This document shows positions 8,256 to 17,971 of a DNA stretch of 53,565 bases, in pieces. Below the pieces are notes generated by a model. The model was not told where the DNA came from and made no database searches. It was given only the letters and a program-made list of their open reading frames with translations. Every line of letters begins with the position of its first letter. The first letter of the stretch is position 1. Location: the NCBI GenBank assembly GCA_003279105.1, contig QCBO01000010.1:1-53565 (forward strand). The letters are read 5' to 3'. The DNA is from Prochlorococcus sp. AG-347-I19. Lineage in GTDB: Bacteria > Cyanobacteriota > Cyanobacteriia > PCC-6307 > Cyanobiaceae. A program made the position numbers and the translations under genes.

Positions 8256-9541
8256 ATTTCCTTTCTTCTAAGCAGTTCTTCATATTGAGTTTTTTCCCAT
8301 CCATTATTGTTTGGTTCCCATATTTTTAAACCTTTTAAAGATTTAGGAAGATATTCTTGTGCGACCCAATTACCTGGATAATTATGAGGATTGACATAAC
8401 TATTAGAATTATTTTTTAAATGAGGTGGAACATCAAAAGCATTAGTAGATTTGATTGTTTCAATTGCTTTAAAAATACTTTTCGTACTATTACTTTTTGG
8501 AGACATAGCTAAATATAAAGAAGCCTGTGTTAAAAAATATAATCCTTCTGGAAAACCAACTCTATCAAAAGCATCACAACAGGATTGTACAACTACTATG
8601 GCATTAGGATCAGCTATTCCAATATCTTCACTGGCAGATATAAGTAGTCTTCTAAAAATAAAATTAGGATCTTCACTAGCCTCCAGCATATTCGCAAGCC
8701 AGAATAAAGTCGCATCTGGATCAGAACCTCTTATGGATTTGATAAAGGCACTTATTACATCGTAATGATTTTGACCATTTTTATCGTAAACAATATTTTT
8801 CTTTTGAATTGCATCCTCTGCTATTGAGAGATTAATCTTGATTTCTTTTGCATGATTTTCAGCAGTTGTTTCTATGGCCATCTCTAGCGCATTGATTAAT
8901 GATCTTGCATCACCGCCAGAAAATTTAACTAAATGACTTTTAGCATCTTGAGTTAAATAAACCTTTTTTGAATCTTTTTTTTTTGAATAGTGAGTAATGA
9001 CCTTTTGTATTATTTTCTGCAAATCATTTTCTGACAAAGGAAGTAATGTAAAAATACGAGACCTACTTACAAGCGCTTTATTAACAGCAAAGAAAGGGTT
9101 TTCAGTTGTAGCACCAATAAAAGTTATGGTTCCATTTTCTATTGCAGGTAATAAAGCATCTTGCTGAACTGATGTAAATCTATGAACCTCATCGATAAAT
9201 AAAATTGTTTTTCTTTTTGAATTTATTAATCTATCTTTTGCATTAGCAATTTCATTTCTTAATTCTTTAATACTTGATAATACTGCATTTAACTTAATTA
9301 ATTTTGAACGCGTATTAAAAGAAATAATTTCAATTAGAGTAGTTTTTCCAACACCAGGAGGGCCAGAAAAAATAAAATTACTAATCTTATCGTTTAATAT
9401 TGCACTTCTTAAAAGCGACTTCTCATTAAGAAGTGATTGTTGACCAAAAAAATCTTCTAAATTTTTTGGTCTTAATTGATCTGCCAAAGGTGCATTATTT
9501 TCTATTTGAGAATAATTAGTAAATAAATTTTCTGAATGCAT
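8252..9541 (-). CDS. rarA: replication-associated recombination protein RarA/MgsA (AAA+ ATPase)
   Basis: AAA+ ATPase related to clamp-loader subunits and eukaryotic WRNIP1, acting at stalled replication forks. Walker A GPPGVGKT is at residues 60-67, Walker B LFIDEVHRF at 114-122, and the sensor segments IGATTENPFFAVN and GGDARSLINALE follow. The C-terminal tetramerisation and ssDNA-interacting domain (about 255-429) includes SIRGSDPDATLFWLA and ASEDIG. The length of 429 residues is normal. The 5' end is 33 bases from the 3' end of the phosphoglucomutase gene, on the same strand. Confidence 0.93.
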   Translation of the reverse strand: MHSENLFTNYSQIENNAPLADQLRPKNLEDFFGQQSLLNEKSLLRSAILNDKISNFIFSGPPGVGKTTLIEIISFNTRSKLIKLNAVLSSIKELRNEIANAKDRLINSKRKTILFIDEVHRFTSVQQDALLPAIENGTITFIGATTENPFFAVNKALVSRSRIFTLLPLSENDLQKIIQKVITHYSKKKDSKKVYLTQDAKSHLVKFSGGDARSLINALEMAIETTAENHAKEIKINLSIAEDAIQKKNIVYDKNGQNHYDVISAFIKSIRGSDPDATLFWLANMLEASEDPNFIFRRLLISASEDIGIADPNAIVVVQSCCDAFDRVGFPEGLYFLTQASLYLAMSPKSNSTKSIFKAIETIKSTNAFDVPPHLKNNSNSYVNPHNYPGNWVAQEYLPKSLKGLKIWEPNNNGWEKTQYEELLRRKEI

Positions 9542-9574
9542 ATGAAGAAAATCAAAAAATCATTATTTTTTATT

Positions 9575-11212
9575 CTATGTAATTACCGTAGGAGTTTCCA
9601 TTTGAGTAAGTTTTGAAATGTTTAATAAAGCATCTAAATCATTTATTAGAGGTTTCAAAGCGATCTGAGGATTTAACGAAAGATTCTGTTGAGGGTTGAA
9701 AAATTTCTCAAAATAAAGTCTTAATGTTGCACCCTTAGTTCCAGTTCCAGAAAGGCGCACAATTACTCGAGAATTATCATCAAGCACTAATCTTAAACCT
9801 TGATTTTCACTTGTGGAATTATCAACGGGATCTAAATATGAAAAGTTATCTGCAACTTTAACTAAATGGCCAGCAAAACTATTTCCTTTTAAATTTTCGA
9901 GCATAGAAGTTAGGTTCGCAAAGATTTGATTAGCAATATTTGAGGGAATTGACTCATAATCATGTCTTGAATAATAATTTCTACCAAATTGTTTCCAATG
10001 ATTCTCCATCAAATCACTTACCGAACATTTTTTCTCAGCTAAAACTTGTAACCAATACAAAACTGCCCATAGTCCGTCTTTCTCTCTCACATGATTACTA
10101 CCTGTTCCGAAACTTTCTTCTCCACATAAAGTAATTAAATTAGAATCTAAGAGATTTCCAAAAAACTTCCAACCAGTAGGTGTCTCGAAACAAGGTATAT
10201 GTAATGCTCGAGCAACATTGTCAACCGCTGAACTGGTTGGCATGGATCGTGCTACACCTTTAATACCATCTTTATAACCAGGAACACATTTTGTGTTTGC
10301 TGTGATAACTGCAAGGCTATCACTAGGATTTACAAAACATCCACTTCCTAAAATCATATTCCTATCTCCATCTCCATCGCATGCAGCACCAAAACTATAA
10401 GATTTTTTATTTAATAATAAATCAGCCAAGTGGGATGCGTAAGTAAGATTAGGATCAGGATGTAAACCTCCAAAATCTTTTAACGGTTTACCATTCATAA
10501 CACAATCATGAGCAAGACCCATTTTTTCAACAAAAATATTTTTTGCATATGGGCCTGTAACTGCATTCATTGCATCAAAGATTAACGAGAAGTCTTTTTT
10601 TAAAAAATCACTAATTTGATCAAAATCAAAAATTTTCTCCATCAAATTAGAATAATCTGTTAATCCATCAATAATTTCTAAAGTAGTTTCACCGTAAGGA
10701 TAAGTTCCATATTCACAAAAATCAGGTAATTGAATCTTACAAATTTTATAGTTAGTTAGTAATTGTGAAGCCTTGAAAATCTTATTAGTAATTATCTCAG
10801 GAGCTGGGCCTCCATTAGAAATATTCAATTTCACTCCAAAGTCGCCATCAATCCCACCAGGATTATGGCTTGCAGAAAGAATAATTCCGCCAATAGCGTT
10901 TTCTTTTCTAATTAAATGTGATGTCGCAGGAGTGGATAATAAACCGTATTTTGGGACAATGACCTTTTTAACTTTATGAGCAATGCATATTTGGACTATT
11001 TTTTCTATTGCTTCAATATTGCCATATCTCCCGTCACCACCAACTACTAATGTTGAACCTTTTATATCTTCCAATGATTGTAAAATTGCCTCAATAAAAA
11101 CTTCTAAATAATGTTCTTCCTGAAACTTTAAAGTACTTTTTCTTAAACCAGAAGTACCTGGTTTCTGATCTAGAAAAGGAGCATTGATATTAATTTCACT
11201 AACTTGAGTCAT
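9575..11212 (-). CDS. pgm: phosphoglucomutase (alpha-D-phosphohexomutase family)
   Basis: Interconverts glucose-1-phosphate and glucose-6-phosphate, linking photosynthate to glycogen and sugar nucleotides. Of the four expected motifs I see the phosphoserine loop SASHNPGG (113-120, Ser115), the metal-binding DGDGDRN near residue 278, the sugar-binding GEESFGTGS near residue 368, and the phosphate-binding RLSGTGTKG near residue 490. The length of 545 residues is that of eukaryote-like PGM1 rather than the shorter PMM/PGM type. The start at 11212 puts KPGTSGLRK close to the N-terminus, as expected. Confidence 0.93.
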   Translation of the reverse strand: MTQVSEININAPFLDQKPGTSGLRKSTLKFQEEHYLEVFIEAILQSLEDIKGSTLVVGGDGRYGNIEAIEKIVQICIAHKVKKVIVPKYGLLSTPATSHLIRKENAIGGIILSASHNPGGIDGDFGVKLNISNGGPAPEIITNKIFKASQLLTNYKICKIQLPDFCEYGTYPYGETTLEIIDGLTDYSNLMEKIFDFDQISDFLKKDFSLIFDAMNAVTGPYAKNIFVEKMGLAHDCVMNGKPLKDFGGLHPDPNLTYASHLADLLLNKKSYSFGAACDGDGDRNMILGSGCFVNPSDSLAVITANTKCVPGYKDGIKGVARSMPTSSAVDNVARALHIPCFETPTGWKFFGNLLDSNLITLCGEESFGTGSNHVREKDGLWAVLYWLQVLAEKKCSVSDLMENHWKQFGRNYYSRHDYESIPSNIANQIFANLTSMLENLKGNSFAGHLVKVADNFSYLDPVDNSTSENQGLRLVLDDNSRVIVRLSGTGTKGATLRLYFEKFFNPQQNLSLNPQIALKPLINDLDALLNISKLTQMETPTVIT

Positions 11213-11244
11213 ATTTTTAAAAAACTTCCAAAAATCTAACTAAA

Positions 11245-11415
11245 TTAATGAGGCATTTCGGAAGTTCTTAACATAGCGATAAACCATATTGAAGAAATTA
11301 ATAATGCACTAAGAATTCCATAGTTAACACCAAATTTAGAAATTGTAATTGGAACTATTAGTGGAAACGTTAATGCTCCAAATAATGGAGTAAAAGCTAC
11401 AATTTTTTTCAGCAT
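11245..11415 (-). CDS. 56-residue membrane protein of unknown function
   Basis: A short gene read directly from the sequence: ATG at 11415 to TAA at 11245. It begins MLKKIVAFTPLFGALTFPLI and ends FIAMLRTSEMPH. Two hydrophobic segments (about residues 5-25 and 31-49) are joined by a short KFGVNYG turn, so it is probably a helical hairpin in a membrane. It lies 12 bases beyond the stop of the DUF4912 gene on the same strand and 32 bases before the pgm start, and may be co-transcribed with both. I cannot name a family. Support comes from the clean ORF filling an otherwise empty gap and from its membrane-protein composition. Confidence 0.65.
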   Translation of the reverse strand: MLKKIVAFTPLFGALTFPLIVPITISKFGVNYGILSALLISSIWFIAMLRTSEMPH

Positions 11416-11427
11416 TAATTTAATTTA

Positions 11428-12528
11428 TTAGAACCATTCAGTCTCAGCATTATCTTTTTCATTAGTATCGTCAAGTGGAGTAGTTCTATCAAAATTCATT
11501 GATATGCTTTTTTCTTGCTCGCCAGATAAATCAACAGCTTTAATATCATATTTTTGAGTCCCGTCTCTAAATGGAACTTGAATTCTAAAAGTACCATCCG
11601 CAGCAAGAGGTACATCTTCTCCACCTATTGTCAGCTTTGCAGAAGGCTCTGTAGCCCCATAAACAATTAATTCAGCATCAGCAACAAGCCAAAAAGATCT
11701 ATTTTTAACAATTCCGCTTCCAGAATCATTTAAACCTGATGACCATTTACCAGCACCTGAATCTGTAAGATTATCATTGAGGTTTATTGAATTTACGTTT
11801 TCCATAAATTCTTCAGAACCAACTTTTCTTCTGAGAGGAATGTTAGTTGCTGCTTGGTATAATCTTTCATGCATACCACTTTGTTCTGAAACAACAGGAT
11901 TAGAAATATCTGGGATTGACTCGGAAGTAGAATCTAAATTAAAAGGTACAAATTTATCAAGAATTTGCTCAGAAGGATGAGACCCAGGAACATGGCTTAT
12001 CGAAGAAAATGCCAATGACATCCAGTTAAAACCATATTTGTAACCTAATTCGACTTTATAATCTCTATCTGCAAGCGGGATGGGCAAGTACCACTCAGTA
12101 CTATAACTATCAACTGCTATCTCCCTTAGTGTTCCTTGATTCAAGTTACTCCCTTCAGAACCAGATGCATCAAATAATCGTAAACATAATTTATTGGCTC
12201 CCAAAGATTGTGCTTTTTCTCTATCTGAATCAGAAATTTGCCAAAAAACATAGGCCCAATCTGGATCTCGGGGTAGGAAAACTACATTTGTTTTAACTTC
12301 TTCACTACTTTTGTAAGAGTTGGACTCAAAAGTTTCTTCAGATTTGGACTTAGAAGGTGTTATGTATGTTTTTTTTGCAAATTTTTCTTGATATTTGAGA
12401 ATTAAATCAACTAAAACGCTTTTTGTTTTGCGACTGTATAGCGGTACCGATAATTTACTTGCTTGTTGACGTAATTGTCTGAGGGTTAGTGAGAGTAATT
12501 GATCTTTATTCATAATCCCATCAGCCAC
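11428..12528 (-). CDS. DUF4912 domain protein with Rho-N/SAP-like N-terminus
   Basis: A 366-residue cyanobacterial protein. Residues 8-48 (LSLTLRQLRQQASKLSVPLYSRK and following) look like the small Rho N-terminal/SAP-type helical domain. Residues 80-200 carry the DUF4912 block: FLPRDPDWAYVFWQISDSD, then RLFDASG, then WYLPIPLADRDYKVELGY. Near the C-terminus a beta-rich, immunoglobulin-like segment (ELIVYGATEPSAKLTIGGEDVPLAADGTF) is followed by an acidic tail. The function of this family is not known to me. The start may instead be the ATG five codons in (MNKDQLL). The 269-base spacer upstream should hold its promoter. Confidence 0.75.
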   Translation of the reverse strand: MADGIMNKDQLLSLTLRQLRQQASKLSVPLYSRKTKSVLVDLILKYQEKFAKKTYITPSKSKSEETFESNSYKSSEEVKTNVVFLPRDPDWAYVFWQISDSDREKAQSLGANKLCLRLFDASGSEGSNLNQGTLREIAVDSYSTEWYLPIPLADRDYKVELGYKYGFNWMSLAFSSISHVPGSHPSEQILDKFVPFNLDSTSESIPDISNPVVSEQSGMHERLYQAATNIPLRRKVGSEEFMENVNSINLNDNLTDSGAGKWSSGLNDSGSGIVKNRSFWLVADAELIVYGATEPSAKLTIGGEDVPLAADGTFRIQVPFRDGTQKYDIKAVDLSGEQEKSISMNFDRTTPLDDTNEKDNAETEWF

Positions 12529-12601
12529 TTTAAATTCTCCGTTTTTGTTTGGGATCAGTATGTTCTTTTTTTTTAGGAATTGTGTGTCATTTTGCCCTGT
12601 C

Positions 12602-12617
12602 GTCAGGATCCTCTGAC
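12602..12617. repeat. short inverted repeat upstream of the DUF4912 gene
   Basis: A perfect 5-bp inverted repeat with a 6-base centre: GTCAG-GATCCT-CTGAC. It sits about 75-90 bases upstream of the DUF4912 start in the only sizeable GC-containing patch of an AT-rich spacer (12529-12797). It could be an operator or part of the 5' leader; it is too short to be more than suggestive. The rest of the spacer is poly-T/A with no credible gene on either strand. Confidence 0.3.
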
Positions 12618-12797
12618 TACTAACGAATTCTCGAAATTATTATTTCTCTTCAAAACAATTGGTATCAAAGAAATTAATTAATTTTCAGATCTTTTTTAAA
12701 TGTAAATTAATTTTCTTTTTTTTTAATTTTTATTACCTGAATTTGTTAACGACTCAACAAAAATATATTTTTTCTTCGGGATCAATTAAATATGAAT

Positions 12798-13151
12798 TCA
12801 GCGTTCTTCAATTAGAAGTACTAAATCATCTATCTCCAACTCATCAATGCTTTTACCTATTTTTTTTGAAAAAGTACTTAATTTTTTCGAAGTTAATTCT
12901 AACTGCTCATAAAAAAGATCACTAAATTTTTTATCATCGAATTTTTTGGATTGGTTATCACACCATTCTCTCAGGGGGTTTTTATTTTGATATTCAAAAC
13001 TATTATCTACATTGATAACTTTTAAAATCTGAAGGCAATGAGCAAGAATTCTTAAATGATGTTTCTGCATTATAGTTAAATCAAGATTATCAATTTCTTG
13101 GATAGTTACTATGTTTAATGGGTTAGACAAGGGATCAAGATGATTAGACAT
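12798..13151 (-). CDS. conserved-type hypothetical protein divergent from sufB
   Basis: A 117-residue soluble, mostly helical acidic protein. I do not recognise a named domain. Two cysteines (in AHCLQ and REWCDN) are too few and too far apart for the Fe-S ligand set of the SufR repressor, and there is no winged-helix DNA-binding segment. The start at 13151 faces sufB with 95 bases between, the place SufR occupies in many cyanobacteria. The C-terminus (KKIGKSIDELEIDDLVLLIEER) is amphipathic. The position suggests a link to suf but proves nothing. Confidence 0.7.
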   Translation of the reverse strand: MSNHLDPLSNPLNIVTIQEIDNLDLTIMQKHHLRILAHCLQILKVINVDNSFEYQNKNPLREWCDNQSKKFDDKKFSDLFYEQLELTSKKLSTFSKKIGKSIDELEIDDLVLLIEER

Positions 13152-13246
13152 TAATTTTTAGTTTTATTAAAGGAAAAAAACTCAATATTGGGGGTATCTT
13201 TCGTTAAAGTATATAAAGCTAATTGTAATAAGTTATTTTTGATAAC

Positions 13247-14689
13247 ATGGGCAACGAAAATTTAGTTAAAGATGTAGTAAAAGAGCCTTACAAATATGGT
13301 TTCGTTACTGATATTGAAACTGAAAAAATAGAAAAGGGATTAAATGAAGATATTATAAAATTAATTTCACAGAAAAAAGAAGAGCCAAAATTTCTTCTTG
13401 ATTTTAGATTAAAAGCATTTAAAAAATGGCAAAGAATGAGTGAGCCTGATTGGGCCGGATTAGGATATAAAAAAATTGATTATCAAGATATTATTTATTA
13501 CTCTGCTCCTAAGCAAAAAGACAAAATTTCTAGCTTAGATGAAGTTGATCCCAAACTTCTTGAGACTTTTGACAAATTAGGAATACCCCTCACGGAACAA
13601 AAAAAACTCACCAATGTAGCAGTAGATGCTGTCTTTGATAGTGTTTCTATAGCAACAACTTTTAGAGAAGAACTTGCTGAACATGGAGTTATATTTTGCT
13701 CAATTAGTGAAGCCGTAAAAAATCATCCGGATTTGATTGAAAAATATTTAGGTACAGTAGTTCCAGCTAGTGATAATTATTTTGCAGCACTAAATTCTGC
13801 TGTTTTTAGTGATGGTTCTTTTGTTTATATCCCAAAAGGTGTTACCTGCCCTATGGATCTATCTTCCTACTTCAGAATTAATAGTGGAGATTCAGGACAA
13901 TTCGAAAGAACACTAATCATTGCTGAAGAATCAAGTTCTGTAAGCTATCTAGAAGGTTGTACAGCTCCAATGTTTGATACAAACACCCTACATGCAGCAG
14001 TTGTAGAACTTATTGCATTAGACGACGCCTCAATAAAATATTCAACAGTGCAAAATTGGTATGCTGGTGATGAAGAAGGTATTGGCGGAATTTTTAATTT
14101 TGTCACTAAGAGAGGAAAATGTCTAGGTAAAAGAAGTAAAATTAGCTGGTCTCAAGTTGAAACAGGGTCTGCAATTACATGGAAATATCCTAGTTGTCTT
14201 CTTTTAGGGGAAGAATCTGTAGGAGAATTTTATTCAGTGGCTCTCACCAATAATCTTCAACAAGCAGATACCGGCACAAAAATGATTCATATTGGTCCTA
14301 AGACCAAATCAACTATTATTAGCAAAGGTATTAGTGCAGGTAACTCAAAAAATAGCTACAGAGGTCTTGTCAAGATGGGAACAAAAGCTACAGGATCAAG
14401 AAATTACAGTCAATGTGATTCAATGTTAATAGGGGATCAAGCTTCTGCAAATACATTCCCTTACATTAAATCTCAACAACCTAATTCTGAAATTGAGCAT
14501 GAAGCAAGCACATGTAGAATCTCAGAAGATCAACTTTTTTATCTCCAAAGCAGAGGTATAGAATTTGAGGAGGCAGTATCTATGATGGTCAGTGGTTTTT
14601 GCAGAGATGTATTTAATCAATTACCTATGGAATTTGCTGCTGAAGCAGATAAGTTACTAGCACTTAAACTAGAGGGATCAGTAGGTTAA
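13247..14689 (+). CDS. sufB: Fe-S cluster assembly scaffold SufB
   Basis: Core of the SufBC2D scaffold on which Fe-S clusters are built, the main system in cyanobacteria. The 480-residue length fits. Typical blocks are seen: [16 protein letters not shown] near the N-terminus, [19 protein letters not shown] in the middle, and the C-terminal [21 protein letters not shown]. The start at 13247 is supported by the family N-terminus. It opens sufB-sufC-sufD-sufS, and the sufC start is 21 bases downstream. No SufR-type CAAC-N6-GTTG palindrome was found by eye in the promoter region. Confidence 0.96.
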   Translation: MGNENLVKDVVKEPYKYGFVTDIETEKIEKGLNEDIIKLISQKKEEPKFLLDFRLKAFKKWQRMSEPDWAGLGYKKIDYQDIIYYSAPKQKDKISSLDEVDPKLLETFDKLGIPLTEQKKLTNVAVDAVFDSVSIATTFREELAEHGVIFCSISEAVKNHPDLIEKYLGTVVPASDNYFAALNSAVFSDGSFVYIPKGVTCPMDLSSYFRINSGDSGQFERTLIIAEESSSVSYLEGCTAPMFDTNTLHAAVVELIALDDASIKYSTVQNWYAGDEEGIGGIFNFVTKRGKCLGKRSKISWSQVETGSAITWKYPSCLLLGEESVGEFYSVALTNNLQQADTGTKMIHIGPKTKSTIISKGISAGNSKNSYRGLVKMGTKATGSRNYSQCDSMLIGDQASANTFPYIKSQQPNSEIEHEASTCRISEDQLFYLQSRGIEFEEAVSMMVSGFCRDVFNQLPMEFAAEADKLLALKLEGSVG

Positions 14690-14710
14690 TTAATCAATTT
14701 CTAAACTGAA

Positions 14711-15496
14711 ATGCAAAGTAAAATGAAAGAATCAGATCCAATTTTAGAAGTTGAAAATCTCTCTGCATCTACTGATAATCTTCCAATTTTAAAAGGGGTT
14801 TCACTTACTGTCTATCCTGGAGAAATCCATGCCATTATGGGAAGAAATGGATGTGGCAAAAGTACTCTTTCGAAAATCATTGCAGGAGATCCCTCGTATA
14901 ATATTACAAAAGGCGACATAAAATTTTTAGGTGAAAACATCAACTCTCTAGAACCTGAAGAGAGATCTCAATCTGGAATTTTTCTTGGTTTTCAATATCC
15001 AATTGAGATTCCAGGTGTAAGTAATCTTGAATTTCTTAGAGTTTCAACTAATGCTAGAAGGAAATTCTTAAACAAGGAAGAATTGGATACTTTTGATTTT
15101 GAAGAACTAGTTAAAGAAAAGTTAGAAATTGTGAAAATGGATCATGCATTCCTGTCGAGGAGTGTAAATCAAGGATTTTCAGGAGGTGAAAAAAAAAGAA
15201 ATGAAATTCTGCAAATGGCTTTACTTGAGCCCAAGATAGCAATATTAGATGAGACCGATTCTGGTCTAGATATTGATGCTCTAAGAATAGTGGCATCAGG
15301 AATTAAAAAAATATCTAATGCACAAACCGGAATTATACTTATTACCCACTATCAAAGATTATTAGATGAAATTAAACCAAATTATGTCCATGTTATGTCA
15401 AACGGACAAATCATAAAAACTGGTGAGAGCGATCTTGCTCTAGAGCTTGATAAGAAAGGGTATGAATGGACTGATAACTTTATAAAAGAGACCTAA
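14711..15496 (+). CDS. sufC: Fe-S cluster assembly ATPase SufC
   Basis: ABC-type ATPase of the SufBC2D complex; ATP hydrolysis drives conformational change in the scaffold. Walker A GRNGCGKS is at residues 44-51, the signature FSGGEKKR at 156-163, and Walker [12 protein letters not shown] at 177-187. The TDSGLD D-loop variant is typical of SufC. The length is 261 residues; a second in-frame ATG at residue 5 (MKESDP) is an alternative start. The sufD start lies 4 bases after its stop. Confidence 0.96.
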   Translation: MQSKMKESDPILEVENLSASTDNLPILKGVSLTVYPGEIHAIMGRNGCGKSTLSKIIAGDPSYNITKGDIKFLGENINSLEPEERSQSGIFLGFQYPIEIPGVSNLEFLRVSTNARRKFLNKEELDTFDFEELVKEKLEIVKMDHAFLSRSVNQGFSGGEKKRNEILQMALLEPKIAILDETDSGLDIDALRIVASGIKKISNAQTGIILITHYQRLLDEIKPNYVHVMSNGQIIKTGESDLALELDKKGYEWTDNFIKET

Positions 15497-15500
15497 TTAA

Positions 15501-16718
15501 ATGGAAATTATTGAAAAAATAAAAACCAATAAATCGATTGATAATCAAACAGAAATACAAAAAATCTGTCTAGATAAATTACAATCAAGTCCCCTCCCCA
15601 ATCCTAGAAGTGAGCAATGGAGACTGTCAAATAAATCAAAATTATCAAACTTTTTAGATTACTCAGTTAATGAAAACTATTCAAAATTTGATACACCATA
15701 TCCGAAAAATTCACAAAGTACTGTTAGATTAATAATTGGTGAGAATTGCCAAATTAAGTTAATTGAGAAAAATTATTCAATACAGCAATTAAGTGAGGAT
15801 GAATTACACAAATATATCAAGGAACAGATATCTTTTTTTAATCAAAACGAACATTGGAGTGACCTACTAAATCTATCTTTAAGTTGCAAAAATAATATTT
15901 TGGGATTAAAAATAAATGGATCAAAAATTCCTCCTATTGAAATCTTTAGTCATGCATCAAGTAATTCTTTAAACGCTAAAACCCTGATAATATTTTTAGA
16001 AAATAATTGTAGTGTTGATTTATTACAAGTAAATCTTTGTGAAGACAACTCTTCATTATCTCAATCAACGTTCTTTTGTTTAGAAGAAAATAGTTCCCTA
16101 AACCATGGTGTTGTTTCTTACGGTGTAAACAAATCAAATCTATTAAATTCTCTCAATGTAATTCAACAAAAAAATAGCGAATACAATTTAGGATCTTTAC
16201 ATTTTAAATTTAATTATGCAAGATTTGAAATTCGTATTAAACAATCTGAAGGAAACGCTAAAACCAATATCAAAGGGATGCAAATAACCAAAAAAGATGA
16301 ACAAATTTCTACTTATACAAAAATAGACTTTGATGGGCCAAATGGATTTCTAGATCAAATAAATAAATCACTCGCTGACGATAAATCACATGCAATATTT
16401 GAAGGTTCAATAATAGTTCCGAAAATTGCCCAGAAAACTGATGCTTCTCAATTAAGCAGAAATTTACTTTTATCAAATCTCGCACAAATAGATACCAAAC
16501 CTCAATTAGAAATAATTGCTGATGATGTCAAATGCAAACATGGAGCTACAATTTCACAGCTAAATGAAGAAGAACTTTTTTATATGCGAACAAGAGGGAT
16601 CACATTAACAGAAGCAAATAAACTACAATTAAGTTCTTACTTTCAAGAAATAATTGCATTTATTCCCGTTTCAAAAGATAGATGGGATTTGCTTGATAAA
16701 CTTTTAAATGAAAATTAA
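15501..16718 (+). CDS. sufD: Fe-S cluster assembly protein SufD
   Basis: Partner of SufB in the SufBC2D scaffold, 405 residues. The N-terminal third is divergent (helical), as is common. The C-terminal beta-helix and tail are clear: GSIIVPKIAQKTDASQLSRN, then KPQLEIIADDVKCKHGATISQL and YMRTRGI, which carry the conserved Cys-Lys-His element thought to contribute to cluster assembly with SufB. The stop codon overlaps the start of sufS by one base (TAATG), a sign of translational coupling. Confidence 0.94.
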   Translation: MEIIEKIKTNKSIDNQTEIQKICLDKLQSSPLPNPRSEQWRLSNKSKLSNFLDYSVNENYSKFDTPYPKNSQSTVRLIIGENCQIKLIEKNYSIQQLSEDELHKYIKEQISFFNQNEHWSDLLNLSLSCKNNILGLKINGSKIPPIEIFSHASSNSLNAKTLIIFLENNCSVDLLQVNLCEDNSSLSQSTFFCLEENSSLNHGVVSYGVNKSNLLNSLNVIQQKNSEYNLGSLHFKFNYARFEIRIKQSEGNAKTNIKGMQITKKDEQISTYTKIDFDGPNGFLDQINKSLADDKSHAIFEGSIIVPKIAQKTDASQLSRNLLLSNLAQIDTKPQLEIIADDVKCKHGATISQLNEEELFYMRTRGITLTEANKLQLSSYFQEIIAFIPVSKDRWDLLDKLLNEN

Positions 16719-17971
16719 TGGAAACAATTCAAAATTTTCCTGAAATAACAAAGAAAGACTTTCCTCTTTTAAATAAGAACTTAAAAAGTAGTGAGCAAAT
16801 TATTTATTTAGACCATGCTGCAACCACTCAAAAACCAATACAAGTCTTAGAAAAAATTAATCAATACTATACAAACTTTAATGCCAATGTACATAGAGGC
16901 GCACATCAATTAAGTGCTAAAGCGACAGAAGAATTTGAAAATGCAAGATATTTAATTAGCAAATTTATAAAAGCGAATTCAACAAAAGAAATTATTTTCA
17001 CAAGAAATGCTACTGAGGCAATCAATCTAGCTGCTAGATCATGGGGCGAATCTTCATTAAAAGAAAACGATGAAATTCTCTTATCAATAATGGAACATCA
17101 TAGTAATATTGTTCCATGGCAAATGGTTGCAGCAAAAAATAATTGCAAATTAAAATTTATAGGTATAGATAAAAATGGGAAATTAGATATAGATGATTTT
17201 AAATCAAAACTAACATCTAGAACTAAGCTCGTTAGCCTAGTACATGTTAGTAATACTCTAGGTTGCTGTAATCCCATCAAAGAGATTACTAAATTAGCTA
17301 AGCAAAAAGGTTCTTTAGTGTTAATAGATGCATGTCAAAGTTTGGCCCATCAAAAACTAGATGTTATTGATCTTAATATAGATTTTTTAGCGGGATCAGG
17401 ACATAAACTTTGCGGTCCTACAGGTATTGGTTTCCTCTGGTCAAGAAAAGAAATCCTAGAAAAAATTCCTCCTCTCTTTGGAGGTGGAGAAATGATTCAA
17501 GACGTTTTTGAAGAGACAAGTACTTGGGCAGAGTTGCCACATAAATTTGAAGCTGGAACTCCAGCCATTGCAGAAGCAATAGGTCTTGCAGAAGCAATTA
17601 ATTATATAAACACTATTGGATTGAATGAAATTCATGAATATGAAAAGAATATTACTAAATATTTATTTGAAAAATTAAGTGCAATAGAAAATGTTGAAAT
17701 CATTGGTCCATCACCCGAGATAGATCCAGAAAGAGCATCACTTGCCACCTTTTATGTAAAAAATATACATTCAAACGATATTGCCGAAATTCTTGATTCA
17801 AAAGGAATTTGTATCAGGAGTGGTCACCATTGCTGTCAACCTCTTCACAGATACATTGGAATTAAATCAACAGCTAGAATCAGCATGAATTTCACAACCA
17901 ATAAGGAAGAAATTGATATGTTTATTGAAAAATTAAAAGATACTATTGATTTTCTAAAAATTAATTCTTAA
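16718..17971 (+). CDS. sufS: cysteine desulfurase SufS (group II)
   Basis: PLP enzyme that takes sulfur from cysteine and delivers it to SufBCD. The PLP lysine is K230 in GSGHKLCGPTG. The active-site cysteine is in RSGHHCCQPLHRY (C372, with C373 beside it); the short RSGHHC loop marks the SufS/CsdA class rather than IscS. The length of 417 residues is typical. Class II desulfurases usually need a SufE or SufU partner, and none is encoded nearby. The last 4 bases overlap the convergent hydrolase gene. Confidence 0.95.
   Translation: METIQNFPEITKKDFPLLNKNLKSSEQIIYLDHAATTQKPIQVLEKINQYYTNFNANVHRGAHQLSAKATEEFENARYLISKFIKANSTKEIIFTRNATEAINLAARSWGESSLKENDEILLSIMEHHSNIVPWQMVAAKNNCKLKFIGIDKNGKLDIDDFKSKLTSRTKLVSLVHVSNTLGCCNPIKEITKLAKQKGSLVLIDACQSLAHQKLDVIDLNIDFLAGSGHKLCGPTGIGFLWSRKEILEKIPPLFGGGEMIQDVFEETSTWAELPHKFEAGTPAIAEAIGLAEAINYINTIGLNEIHEYEKNITKYLFEKLSAIENVEIIGPSPEIDPERASLATFYVKNIHSNDIAEILDSKGICIRSGHHCCQPLHRYIGIKSTARISMNFTTNKEEIDMFIEKLKDTIDFLKINS

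Noticed and set aside
12659-12925. Plus-strand ORF of 88 codons upstream of the suf region
   Set aside because: Phe/Leu/Lys-rich composition typical of AT-rich noncoding or antisense DNA; it overlaps the 3' part of a better minus-strand gene.
12798-13151. SufR repressor
   Set aside because: Too short, no winged helix, and no clustered cysteine ligands.
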